Positions 52,836 through 60,818 of a stretch of 64,000 nucleotides of DNA are shown here, piece after piece. The stretch's first letter is position 1; the number at the start of each line of letters is the position of its first letter. The stretch covers positions 43,653 to 107,652 of the forward strand of contig PHBW01000007.1 of the NCBI GenBank assembly GCA_002840715.1, read 5' to 3'. Source of the stretch: Chloroflexi bacterium HGW-Chloroflexi-4. GTDB lineage: Bacteria; Chloroflexota; Anaerolineae; Anaerolineales; Anaerolineaceae. A program made the translations under genes and the position numbers. A model generated the notes under the pieces. That model had not been told where the DNA came from, ran no database searches, and worked only from the letters and a program-made list of their open reading frames with translations.

Positions 52836-53750
52836 TTAGTCTTCTTGTAAAACTGCCGTAACCACGATGCGCTGTGTATCAATGCGATAGGGATAGCACG
52901 AAATCATGGTTAATGTTTTCTCGGGGGTCGGCGCCATCAGATCCACTCTAGTGGGTTCGACAATTTGTGTACCGGTGACAACATAAGTAAAAGAGCGATC
53001 TTGCGTGGTGAGGATAATTGTATCGCCAGTTTTCAACCTGTCGAGATCTTTGAACAACTCACCAAAAATATCATTGTGGGCTGAAACCACGACGTTGCCG
53101 GTTTCACCGGGGTTGGCGGTGCCCACATGCTGGCCAACACCTTTTTTCAACTGTTCCCAGCCGTCTCCTAAAACCACCGGAGCGCTCAACCCAATTGCCG
53201 GAATCTGAATCTGCCTTGCCTGCTGTGCACCCGGCGTGGGAATGGGCAAATCGGCGTAACTCTGCATCAGCGGCCTGAGATGCTCGGGGATTTCTGCATC
53301 ATTCGGTTTGACTTCGACACCCTCGACAGGTGCGGTGTGTCCGCTTGGGAGCACCACCGCGGTAATTAACGCTGTGGGAGTGAGTTGAGGCATCGCAAGC
53401 GCACCGGCTGTTTCTTCATTAAGAAGATTCAAAACATTGAACGCTTGAAAAATAATCACCACCAGCCCAACAATGGCGACGATCTCAATGATCAGCAGAA
53501 ACCGTTCCATCCCTTTTTTGCGGCGGTTGCGAGCCTGGCGTCGATTGGTAAGGGGTTCTTCTTCGTCAGGTTCATCATCAACATATGGGGTCGTGTCGGT
53601 GAAGACGGGTTTTTCCGCTTCGACCTGGATCACACGACCGGTTTTGCGATATGACTCAAGCCTGGCTTCCCGTTCAGCGCGCCTTTTTTCCACGAGGAGC
53701 TGTCGCAATTCATCAGACGTAAATTCTTCAATAGATCGCTGACGCGGCAT
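52836..53750 (-). CDS. sortase
   Basis: This 304-residue cysteine transpeptidase has a cytoplasmic N-terminal region of about 80 residues rich in charges, a membrane helix at about 86-106, then the sortase barrel. The catalytic residues are His225 (VVSAHND), Cys285 (TMISCYPY) and Arg294 (TQRIVV). The membrane anchor at the N-terminus places the barrel outside. It attaches proteins with a sorting motif to a cell-surface acceptor. The long basic/acidic cytoplasmic tail is unusual. No substrate protein is in the window. Confidence 0.9.
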   Translation of the reverse strand: MPRQRSIEEFTSDELRQLLVEKRRAEREARLESYRKTGRVIQVEAEKPVFTDTTPYVDDEPDEEEPLTNRRQARNRRKKGMERFLLIIEIVAIVGLVVIIFQAFNVLNLLNEETAGALAMPQLTPTALITAVVLPSGHTAPVEGVEVKPNDAEIPEHLRPLMQSYADLPIPTPGAQQARQIQIPAIGLSAPVVLGDGWEQLKKGVGQHVGTANPGETGNVVVSAHNDIFGELFKDLDRLKTGDTIILTTQDRSFTYVVTGTQIVEPTRVDLMAPTPEKTLTMISCYPYRIDTQRIVVTAVLQED

Positions 53751-53886
53751 CAGATTTCCTGTTCTTCCCGGGTTTACCCTGACTGATTATAACCGATTTA
53801 GCTTGGTTGCTATTAAATAAAAATAGTTGCATGGATGCGACACTATTTTGCATTCATGCTAAAATGATTTTATTAAAGGAAAATGT

Positions 53887-54654
53887 ATGAATAAAAATTA
53901 TTTAATTGATATGGACGGCGTGCTGGTCACTGGAAAAACCCTAATCCCCGGTGCGGAATTGTTTATTGAAAGAATGCTGGCTGCAAAGACCAAGTTTCTC
54001 ATTTTGACCAATAATCCACTTTATACACAACGCGATCTTGAACACCGTTTGAATTCGATCGGGCTGAAAGTGCCGGCTGAAAGTATTTTCACCTCAGCCA
54101 TGGCAACCGCCCGTTTTCTGCAAAACCAAAACCCTAACGGCACAGCTTATGTAATCGGCGAAAGCGGATTGACTCAAGCGATGCACGAAGTGGGGTATGT
54201 GCAGACCGATGCTCACCCCGATTATGTCGTATTGGGTGAAGTGAATAACTATAATTTTGAAATGATCGCCAAAGCCATTCGCCTGATCAATGACGGGGCG
54301 ATGTTCATCGCCACAAACCCTGATTCGACTGGCCCCACCGAAGCAGGTGTTGTGCCTGCCACCGGTGCGCTGGCGGCGTTAATTGAAAAAGCCACCAACC
54401 GCGCACCCTTTTTCGTGGGCAAGCCCAATCCGCTGATGATGCGCAGTGCCATCCGCTATTTGGGTGTGCATTCTGAAAACACGGTAATGGTCGGTGACCG
54501 TATGGATACGGATATTGTGGCCGGCGTGATGAGTGGATTAGAGACAATCCTGGTGTTAACCGGTGTTTCAAGAAGAGAAGATGTCAAACGCTTCCCATAC
54601 AGACCAACTCAAATCTTAAATTCCGTTGCGGATATCATCATCACTGCAGAATAA
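53887..54654 (+). CDS. HAD-IIA family phosphatase (NagD-like)
   Basis: This 255-residue cytoplasmic phosphatase shows motif I as DMDGVLVTG, motif II as ILTNNP, a C2-type cap in the middle, the Lys in VGKPNP and motif IV as [11 protein letters not shown]. NagD-type enzymes dephosphorylate nucleotides or glycolytic side products. AAAGGA precedes the ATG. The zinc transporter gene starts 12 bases later. Confidence 0.92.
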   Translation: MNKNYLIDMDGVLVTGKTLIPGAELFIERMLAAKTKFLILTNNPLYTQRDLEHRLNSIGLKVPAESIFTSAMATARFLQNQNPNGTAYVIGESGLTQAMHEVGYVQTDAHPDYVVLGEVNNYNFEMIAKAIRLINDGAMFIATNPDSTGPTEAGVVPATGALAALIEKATNRAPFFVGKPNPLMMRSAIRYLGVHSENTVMVGDRMDTDIVAGVMSGLETILVLTGVSRREDVKRFPYRPTQILNSVADIIITAE

Positions 54655-54666
54655 TCGAGACCATCC

Positions 54667-55617
54667 ATGATTGCAAAGAACAACGGATCCATTCAAAAAA
54701 GGTTTATCTATTCCATCGTTTTAACCAGTTTGATCCTGGTGGCCGAGATTATTGGCGGATTGGTTTCAGGCTCACTGGCACTGCTTTCTGACGCTGCGCA
54801 TGTCTTTATGGATATTTTTGCACTGGTGCTCAGTTTTGTGGCACTGAAACTGGCGATAAGACCTCCGGACGATCAACATTCATTCGGCTGGTATAGACTT
54901 GAAGTGGTGGCGGCTTTAATCAACGGCGCTTCATTATTTATTATTTCGATAGGCATCTGGATTGAAGCGGTAAAACGATTTCAAAACCCGGTTGAAGTAA
55001 AAAGCACTGAGATGCTCATCATTGCGGCGATTGGTTTGGTGGTCAACCTGGTGGTGGCCTTTATCCTTGACGGACATGACCATGACCATACAAGTCACGA
55101 ACACGCGCATGACCACGATCATGGTCATGCGAAAAGCAGTAAAAAACGCAATTTAAATGTGCAGTCAGCGTTTCTGCATGTGCTTGGTGATGCGATCTCT
55201 TCAGTGGGTGTCATCGCTGCGGCTGTGATCATTCATTTCACCAAAGTTGAGTGGATCGATCCGTTGATTTCAATCATGATTGGGGTGATCATTTTTGTCA
55301 GCGCTTTCAGAGTTTTAAAAAGCGCTTTTCACATTTTGATTGAAGGTGTGCCTGAGGGTCTTTCAATCACAGAAATCAAATCTCACATGGCGACCATTAA
55401 CGGCATTAAATCCGTATGCGATTTGCACGTATGGAATCTAGGTTCAGAACAAGTGTCTCTCAGTGCTCATATTGTGTTGGAAGAAGCTCATGAAAACCGG
55501 CAGTCTGCGGTGATGGAAGAATTGAAAAACCTTCTGGATACCGAATTTCGCATTCAGCATACGACGATTCAATTTGAGAAAAATCCTTGTATAAGTGGAC
55601 ACGGCGGATGTAATTAA
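54667..55617 (+). CDS. cation diffusion facilitator, probable zinc exporter (CzcD/ZitB-like)
   Basis: This 316-residue membrane protein has six hydrophobic segments. The metal site residues lie in LLSDAAHVFMD (segment 2) and FLHVLGDAISSVG (segment 5), giving the HxxxD pairs typical of zinc transporters. A cytoplasmic loop at about 137-158 is rich in His and Asp (DGHDHDHTSHEHAHDHDHGH). A C-terminal metal-sensing domain follows. It exports Zn or a similar ion. It is co-transcribed with the NagD-like gene. Confidence 0.93.
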   Translation: MIAKNNGSIQKRFIYSIVLTSLILVAEIIGGLVSGSLALLSDAAHVFMDIFALVLSFVALKLAIRPPDDQHSFGWYRLEVVAALINGASLFIISIGIWIEAVKRFQNPVEVKSTEMLIIAAIGLVVNLVVAFILDGHDHDHTSHEHAHDHDHGHAKSSKKRNLNVQSAFLHVLGDAISSVGVIAAAVIIHFTKVEWIDPLISIMIGVIIFVSAFRVLKSAFHILIEGVPEGLSITEIKSHMATINGIKSVCDLHVWNLGSEQVSLSAHIVLEEAHENRQSAVMEELKNLLDTEFRIQHTTIQFEKNPCISGHGGCN

Positions 55618-55662
55618 CGATTGAATAACCATCAAAAATTCTCAATCGTCACTGAAAACATG

Positions 55663-55786
55663 ATAAAATAAAATTTCCAGACGGAGCACTCAGCCTGGAG
55701 CCCATGAAGGATCAAACCCTCAAAGGTGCAAACTCTCTTGCAGAGTTGACCTTTGGGTTTTTTTGTTAAACAGGAGTTGAACGATT
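55663..55786 (+). promoter_or_regulatory. leader with intrinsic terminator upstream of the second CDF gene
   Basis: An extended -10 box TGATAAAAT (55661-55669) is followed by a leader with a small stem CCAG/CTGG (about 55678-55700) and a strong hairpin: ACCCTCAAAGGT ... AACTCT with AGAGTT ... ACCTTTGGGT (55717-55758), ending in TTTTTTT. The terminator lies before the gene, so transcription is probably controlled by attenuation. The sequence did not match a riboswitch class that I know. A 21-codon reading frame (ATG at 55704) also ends within the terminator. Confidence 0.55.
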
Positions 55787-56686
55787 ATGCGTTGGGTGAG
55801 AGACTATAAACCACAGCAGGAACAGAACAAGTTATATCGAAATGCCATTATTATCACCTTGGGTGGCAACCTGCTATTAGCGGCTGGCAAAGGGATTGTG
55901 GCAGCCATATCTGGCAGCGCGGCGATCTATGCGGATGCGGCCAACTCAATCTCTGACGTCGTATATTCGCTGCTGATGGTGCTCGGTCTGTGGATGGCCA
56001 TGCAGCCGCCTGATCTCTCGCACCAACAGGGGCATTCACGTTTTGAGCCAGTGGTTGGCCTGCTGGTGACGATGTCGATGGCGTTCGCAGGTTATGAAGC
56101 CGCACGAAATTCATATGAGCGATATGCCATGGGCGGTGAAAGTATTGCCCTTGGCTTGCCCATCATCATTTTGCTGCTCAGTGCCGCGATGAAAGCCGGC
56201 ATGTTTGTCGTAATCAGGCGAATCGCGTTGAAACTCTCAAGCCCGACTTTGAATACAACCGCTAAAGACAATTTGAGCGATGTGCTCACGACCATGGCTG
56301 CCTTTATTGGTGTTTTGGGTGCCACCTTCATTCATCCGCTGGCAGACCCGATTGCCGGTTTTGTTGTGGCCTTATGGATTTTCAGACAGGCGTTTTTAGC
56401 AGGCAAAGAAAACCTGGGTTTTCTGACCGGCAAAAGCGCCAGTGCCGAAGATGTTAAAGCCTTTATCAGTGCTGCAGAAGAAGTTCAAGGTGTGCTGCGG
56501 GTGCACCACATCATGACCGACTACGTCGGTCCGCGCTTGATGCTGGATTTGCATATTAATGTGGAGGGCAACAAAACCCTGATCGAATCACATGAGATCT
56601 CAGATCGAGTGATTAAGCGGCTGGAAGAATTCCCCGAAGTGGATCGGGCTTACGTGCATGTGGAACCTGATGATTGGGTGGATTGA
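55787..56686 (+). CDS. cation diffusion facilitator, second type
   Basis: This 299-residue membrane transporter has six hydrophobic segments and the metal site motifs AIYADAANSISDVVYS and TAKDNLSDVLTT, where DxxxD and NxxxD-like pairs replace the HxxxD of zinc exporters; this suggests Mn, Fe or Co. No His-rich loop is present. The C-terminal domain has RVHHIMTDYVGPRLMLDLHI. It stands behind its own regulated leader, apart from the zinc-type gene at 54667. Confidence 0.9.
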   Translation: MRWVRDYKPQQEQNKLYRNAIIITLGGNLLLAAGKGIVAAISGSAAIYADAANSISDVVYSLLMVLGLWMAMQPPDLSHQQGHSRFEPVVGLLVTMSMAFAGYEAARNSYERYAMGGESIALGLPIIILLLSAAMKAGMFVVIRRIALKLSSPTLNTTAKDNLSDVLTTMAAFIGVLGATFIHPLADPIAGFVVALWIFRQAFLAGKENLGFLTGKSASAEDVKAFISAAEEVQGVLRVHHIMTDYVGPRLMLDLHINVEGNKTLIESHEISDRVIKRLEEFPEVDRAYVHVEPDDWVD

Positions 56687-56788
56687 TCCAAAAATATTCC
56701 AACCCATCACTTCAACTTGCTTGTTCCCTCTCGCTCTCAATAATGAAAAAGAGTATTATTAATTGACCACGGTTCAAGTGAGTATGCT

Positions 56789-57166
56789 ATGGAAACCCTA
56801 CCTCTCCACTTTTACGACGACCCGATTGAGGTCATCTTCAAGACACCTCCCACATACGAAAAGAGCCCGGATTGTCCGCAGGGGTTCACCTGGCGGGAGA
56901 AATCTTATTTAATTACCGAAGTGCTTGAAGAGTGGGTGGATTTTGAGCGCCGCGGAAAGAGCGCCCGCAACATGAAACCGACACATGCCGCCACTGCCCG
57001 CATCAGGGGTTCATGGGGCGTCGGCAGATATTACTTTCGGGTAAAAACAGATTCAAACCATTATTTCGAGCTGTATTACGACCGCGCACCGGAAGATTGC
57101 GATGACCGAAAAGGCAAGTGGTTCCTTAAAGGGGAGAGAAAACTTGCCGTCTCGAAAGAACAATAA
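56789..57166 (+). CDS. DUF6504-like protein
   Basis: This 125-residue soluble protein begins PLHFYDDPIEVIFKTPP and has CPQGFTWREKSYLITEVLEEW, WGVGRYYFRVKTDSNHYFELYYDRAP and a final KGKWFLKGE. The pattern of a Trp-Arg turn, VLEEW and YDLYFDR-like strand fits small DUF6504 proteins, which are often encoded near DNA polymerase IV in other bacteria. No such gene is near here. The role is unknown. Confidence 0.6.
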   Translation: METLPLHFYDDPIEVIFKTPPTYEKSPDCPQGFTWREKSYLITEVLEEWVDFERRGKSARNMKPTHAATARIRGSWGVGRYYFRVKTDSNHYFELYYDRAPEDCDDRKGKWFLKGERKLAVSKEQ

Positions 57167-57223
57167 CAAAATAAATATTATTAATATTTTAATTAACTTA
57201 TATCAATTATATCAAATAACATA

Positions 57224-57251
57224 TTGACATTTTTAATTTAAGTGATATTAT
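57224..57251 (+). promoter_or_regulatory. promoter of the DUF2089 cluster
   Basis: TTGACA (57224-57229), 16-base spacer, TATTAT (57246-57251). Upstream are two copies of TATATCAA or similar, and CTTGATATCAGTCAAG (57264-57279) is an inverted repeat just downstream, so the promoter looks regulated. Confidence 0.65.
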
Positions 57252-57300
57252 TATTTTAGAAAACTTGATATCAGTCAAGTGATCTGAAATGAGGTGTCAA

Positions 57301-57519
57301 ATGTATCAAAGTCTTTATGAATTTGACTATCGAAAATCGCAGTATCACCAATATCAATCCGGTCTGCCGGCAGAATTTAAGGATTTAACCCTCGTTATCC
57401 CTTATACTTCTCAATCATGGACTTCAAGATTAATGCTTGCTTTGGCAGAACAAATGATAAAAACTGGCCAGGCAATCAAGAGCACTCAAGTTAAATTAAA
57501 CAAGCAAGAAAATTATTAA
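57301..57519 (+). CDS. small protein of unknown function
   Basis: This 72-residue protein (MYQSLYEFDYRKSQYHQY at the start, then LTLVIPYTSQSWTSRLMLALAEQMI) is not recognised. GAGGTG precedes the ATG at 57301, which is preferred to one four codons earlier. It is the first gene of a cluster with DUF2089 and SHOCT-like proteins. It is soluble by composition. Confidence 0.6.
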   Translation: MYQSLYEFDYRKSQYHQYQSGLPAEFKDLTLVIPYTSQSWTSRLMLALAEQMIKTGQAIKSTQVKLNKQENY

Positions 57520-57537
57520 TCAAAAGATGAGGCGCAC

Positions 57538-57960
57538 ATGGTAAACAAATCTCTGAGTAAGTGTCCGGTATGTGACGAAGACCTGGTGGTGACGCGCTTA
57601 TACTGCGTCAACTGCAACACCACCATTGAAGGGCATTTTGTTGCCGAACACACTCCTTTTGGACACCTCAGTCCGGAACAGATGCAATTTCTGCTGACCT
57701 TTGTCCGCTGCGAAGGCAAGTTGAACCGCATGGAAGATGAAATGAAACTCTCATACCCCACCCTGCGCAGCCGTTTGAACGAGATTGTGCGGGCGCTGGG
57801 TTATGAACCCGGCAAAGAAGAAGCGCCGGTTCAGCTTTCGGCAGAAGAACGGCGTGCGATTCTCGAAGACCTCGATCAAGGCACCATCACTTGGGATGAA
57901 GCCCAGGCCAGATTACGAGGCGAGAAATACGTTGAATCCAAATCAGTGCAGGCAGAGTAA
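57538..57960 (+). CDS. DUF2089-family protein (zinc ribbon plus helix-turn-helix)
   Basis: This 140-residue protein has CPVCDEDLVVTRLYCVNCNT, a CxxC...CxxC zinc ribbon, then a helix-turn-helix-like region (LSPEQMQFLLTFVRCEGKLN, YPTLRSRLNEIVRALGY) and a C-terminal EERRAILEDLDQGTITWDEA segment similar to the start of SHOCT domains. It is probably a DNA-binding regulator of this cluster. Confidence 0.85.
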   Translation: MVNKSLSKCPVCDEDLVVTRLYCVNCNTTIEGHFVAEHTPFGHLSPEQMQFLLTFVRCEGKLNRMEDEMKLSYPTLRSRLNEIVRALGYEPGKEEAPVQLSAEERRAILEDLDQGTITWDEAQARLRGEKYVESKSVQAE

Positions 57961-57962
57961 TC

Positions 57963-58358
57963 ATGGCAACCAGTGAAGAAAGACTTAAAGTTTTAAAAAT
58001 GGTTCAGGAAGGAAAGATCACACCTGAGATGGCAGCCGAACTGCTCAAAGCGCTGGATTCCAGCGCCAAAAAACCTGCCCAGGATGAAGCAGCAATTGTA
58101 GTGTTTCCGGGGCGTGACGGCGGAAAATTCTTCAGGGTGAGAGTAACCGACACGGATACAGGCCGCACAAGAGTGAATGTGCGTTTACCGCTGGGCATGG
58201 TCAATGCAGGCGTACGCATGGGGATGCGTTTTTCACCGGAAGTCGAAGGGTTGGACGCAGTCAAACTGGCTGAAGCTCTTGCAAGAGGTGAAACCGGCCA
58301 AATCATGGATATTTATGATGATGAAGACGGGGAGCACGTAGAAGTCTACATCGAATAA
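57963..58358 (+). CDS. SHOCT-like-domain protein (YvlB-type N-terminus)
   Basis: This 131-residue protein begins with EERLKVLKMVQEGKITPEMAAELLKAL, the SHOCT-like helix pair that in YvlB and LiaX-type proteins precedes a beta-helix adhesin domain. Here the second half (FRVRVTDTDTGRTRVNVRLP, GQIMDIYDDEDGEHVEVYIE) is short and beta-rich, as in the small proteins that partner DUF2089 regulators. It starts two bases after the DUF2089 stop. A role in envelope stress is suggested by its relatives only. Confidence 0.8.
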   Translation: MATSEERLKVLKMVQEGKITPEMAAELLKALDSSAKKPAQDEAAIVVFPGRDGGKFFRVRVTDTDTGRTRVNVRLPLGMVNAGVRMGMRFSPEVEGLDAVKLAEALARGETGQIMDIYDDEDGEHVEVYIE

Positions 58359-58441
58359 AACCCAAATCCGTATATTGAATAAAAACAATCGAACACTGGC
58401 TTGCGCCAAGTGTGCTGTTTGATATTATCTAGTGAGGAAAA

Positions 58442-59719
58442 ATGGAAAGTACAACATATGAAATTGGAAAAAATTGGATGAAGAAGTTCGTGCCGATCTG
58501 GTCGGCGCAGCTCTTCTCGTTGTTGGGCAGCAGCCTGGTGCAGTTCGCGCTGATCTGGTGGATAACCCAACAAACCGGCTCAGCCGCTTATCTGGCGATG
58601 GCCACACTGGTAGCGATTCTGCCCGAGGTGCTGCTTTCACCTTTTGCCGGCGCATTGGTTGACAGGCTCAATCGGCGCTATGTGATGATCGCTGCGGATG
58701 TATTAATTGCACTTTTCACGCTTAGCCTTGCGATACTCTTCGCTCTTGATCTGGTGCGAATCTGGCACATATTCGTGGTCATGTTCTTACGTTCAATCGG
58801 CAGTGTTTTTCACTGGCCGGCGATGCAAGCCTCAACTTCTTTGATGGTACCGGAAAAGCATCTGGCAAGGGTTGCAGGCATCAACCAGGCACTGCGCGGC
58901 AGCCTCAGTATTGTTGCCCCTCCGCTTGGCGCCTTGCTCATGACGGTGTTGAAGTTCTATCAGGTTATCGCGGTGGATGTGGTCACGGCCATCATCGCCA
59001 TTACCCCCCTGCTCTTCATCCGCATTCCCCAGCCCGTGCGTGCAGATGCCGGTGTGGCGCTGACACCCAAATTGTTGTTAAAAGATGTGGCTGAAGGGTT
59101 CAGGTATATGAAAAACTGGAAAGGCCTACTCTATTTGACATTTTTGGCAGCCATGCTTAATTTTTTGCTGACACCTGCCGGAACCTTATCGCCGCTCATG
59201 GTCACCCAGCATTTCAAGGCGGGTGTGTGGGAGCTCAGTGCATTGGAATCCAGCATGGGGATCGGCGTGGTTATTGGCGGGTTGGCGTTGGGTGTTTGGG
59301 GCGGGTTTAAAAGCAAGATCGTCACCAGCCTGTCCGGTGTGATCGGCCTCGGCCTGGGTGTGCTGGTCTTTGGTCTTGCACCTGCCAATGCTTTCTGGAT
59401 GGGCCTTGTGGGTATGGTGCTGTTGGGATTTATGAACCCGATTGCGAACGGTCCGCTGCAGGCGATCATGCAAAGCAAGGTTGCGCCAGAGATGCAAGGC
59501 AGAGTGATGGGCACGACCGGAGCATTATGCTCAGCCATGATGCCATTATCAATGTTGATTGTGGCTCCGGTGGCAGAGTTTTTGGGCTTGCGTGTTTGGT
59601 ATTGGGTGGGCGGTGGGATGACGATCTTAATCGGACTGGCCGCGCTCTTCATCCCCTCAATCATGGCGCTGGACAACTCACAGAAAGATGTTTCGACGGC
59701 TGAAATAGCCGCGGATTAA
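58442..59719 (+). CDS. MFS transporter, macrolide-efflux (MefA) type
   Basis: This 425-residue membrane protein has about twelve hydrophobic segments. ALIWWITQQTGSAAYLAMATLVAILPEVL and FAGALVDRLNRRYVMIAADVLIAL near the N-terminus are typical of the MFS_3/MefA group, which exports macrolides or other compounds by proton antiport. The substrate is not known. It begins 83 bases after the SHOCT-like gene and may be part of that operon, but may have its own promoter. Confidence 0.88.
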   Translation: MESTTYEIGKNWMKKFVPIWSAQLFSLLGSSLVQFALIWWITQQTGSAAYLAMATLVAILPEVLLSPFAGALVDRLNRRYVMIAADVLIALFTLSLAILFALDLVRIWHIFVVMFLRSIGSVFHWPAMQASTSLMVPEKHLARVAGINQALRGSLSIVAPPLGALLMTVLKFYQVIAVDVVTAIIAITPLLFIRIPQPVRADAGVALTPKLLLKDVAEGFRYMKNWKGLLYLTFLAAMLNFLLTPAGTLSPLMVTQHFKAGVWELSALESSMGIGVVIGGLALGVWGGFKSKIVTSLSGVIGLGLGVLVFGLAPANAFWMGLVGMVLLGFMNPIANGPLQAIMQSKVAPEMQGRVMGTTGALCSAMMPLSMLIVAPVAEFLGLRVWYWVGGGMTILIGLAALFIPSIMALDNSQKDVSTAEIAAD

Positions 59720-59755
59720 ATAGGTAAGGACACAGCGCGCTGTGTCCTTACCTAT
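59720..59755. terminator. perfect 36-bp palindrome between convergent genes
   Basis: ATAGGTAAGGACACAGCG followed by its exact complement fills almost the whole gap between the MFS and lipoprotein genes. It has no loop and no T-run, but its position between convergent genes suggests a bidirectional terminator. Confidence 0.7.
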
Positions 59756-59757
59756 AA

Positions 59758-60741
59758 CTACGGTTTGAGGGTAAGTGTCCAGCTCGCGAGGGCGTTATCA
59801 ATGTTTGGCAGCAAAAGCGAACGCTGGCGGATGGTCATACGTACAGGGGTGGGAATGCCCACATCATAGGGAATCTCCGCACTGAAGGGGACATAATTCA
59901 GTTTCTCTGATCCGCGCGGAAGCTTTACAATCTGCGTTTCAAGCACCCCACCAGATTCGGTTAATAATTCGATGATGATGGGGTTGCTGTTATAAGAATG
60001 GGCAAAACCGGTCACGCTAACCACTCCGCCAGTTATGACAGCTTCATCTTTAAATGACCGAATAATGTACGGTTGTTTAATGAAATCAAAGTCATTGATG
60101 TCGCTTTTACCAATTTGCATCAAGAAAATCTGGATGGCAGCCTGGGTAATTGGTCGGTCAAATTCATCATGGGTGGTTAACACCAGCATGGCAGCTTCAC
60201 CGGCGCTGGGAATTTCAAACTTAATTTCCTCAAGCAAATTGGACCAGCCCGATTCAGCAGTAGCCAGTTTTAACAATTGATCGTGAATCAAGCGTCCATC
60301 TTCGCCAATTAGTTGCAAGCTGACCAATCCGCCAGCCCCCGGAAACACACTGGCCTGAACGGTAAATGGGGAAGCCAACTGAGACAGGCTGCCCGGTGTA
60401 ATGATCTGAATCAGGGCGTTAGGGAAGTTTTTCTCAACCACAGTTGGTTCGAGGGTGGCAGTATCTTCAGGCGTCGGCTGGGTTAATACAATGGGCGGGA
60501 TGGAGGTACCTTCAAGGGTTTTGATAATCATTGTTGGACCGGCTGGCATTTTTGTCGGGGTGGCAGTGAAGTCAAGCGAATTTGCAGTTTGTGTTGGGAG
60601 TATGTTTTCGACGGCTGGGGTTGGCAGGGGCAAGTCCACCTGCTCCGTACTTGATTGTGGGGCACAACCTGTAAAAACCATTACCAACAGAAAACAAAGG
60701 ATTAATTGCACGGTGATTGGCTTCAATTGAAATTCCTTCAT
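59758..60741 (-). CDS. lipoprotein with tandem Ig-like (Gmad2-type) domains
   Basis: This 327-residue protein has a signal peptide and lipobox VFTGC (Cys26), a Thr/Pro-rich linker to about residue 105 and two beta-rich domains. The first begins IQIITPGSLSQLASPFTVQA and the second IIRSFKDEAVITGGVVSVTG, both like the Gmad2 immunoglobulin-type domain. It is anchored outside the membrane. Function unknown. Confidence 0.8.
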   Translation of the reverse strand: MKEFQLKPITVQLILCFLLVMVFTGCAPQSSTEQVDLPLPTPAVENILPTQTANSLDFTATPTKMPAGPTMIIKTLEGTSIPPIVLTQPTPEDTATLEPTVVEKNFPNALIQIITPGSLSQLASPFTVQASVFPGAGGLVSLQLIGEDGRLIHDQLLKLATAESGWSNLLEEIKFEIPSAGEAAMLVLTTHDEFDRPITQAAIQIFLMQIGKSDINDFDFIKQPYIIRSFKDEAVITGGVVSVTGFAHSYNSNPIIIELLTESGGVLETQIVKLPRGSEKLNYVPFSAEIPYDVGIPTPVRMTIRQRSLLLPNIDNALASWTLTLKP

Positions 60742-60771
60742 TCCAAATCGAATAATTACAACCCTTTAAAG

Positions 60772-60807
60772 TATACAGGCCTTACGCGATCGCGCAAGGC
60801 CTGTATA
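60772..60807 (-). terminator. terminator of the M32 carboxypeptidase gene
   Basis: TATACAGGCCTT and AAGGCCTGTATA flank a CGCGATCGCG core, making a near-perfect 36-base hairpin. On the minus strand CTTTAAA follows. Confidence 0.65.
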
Positions 60808-60818
60808 GAAAAAACATT

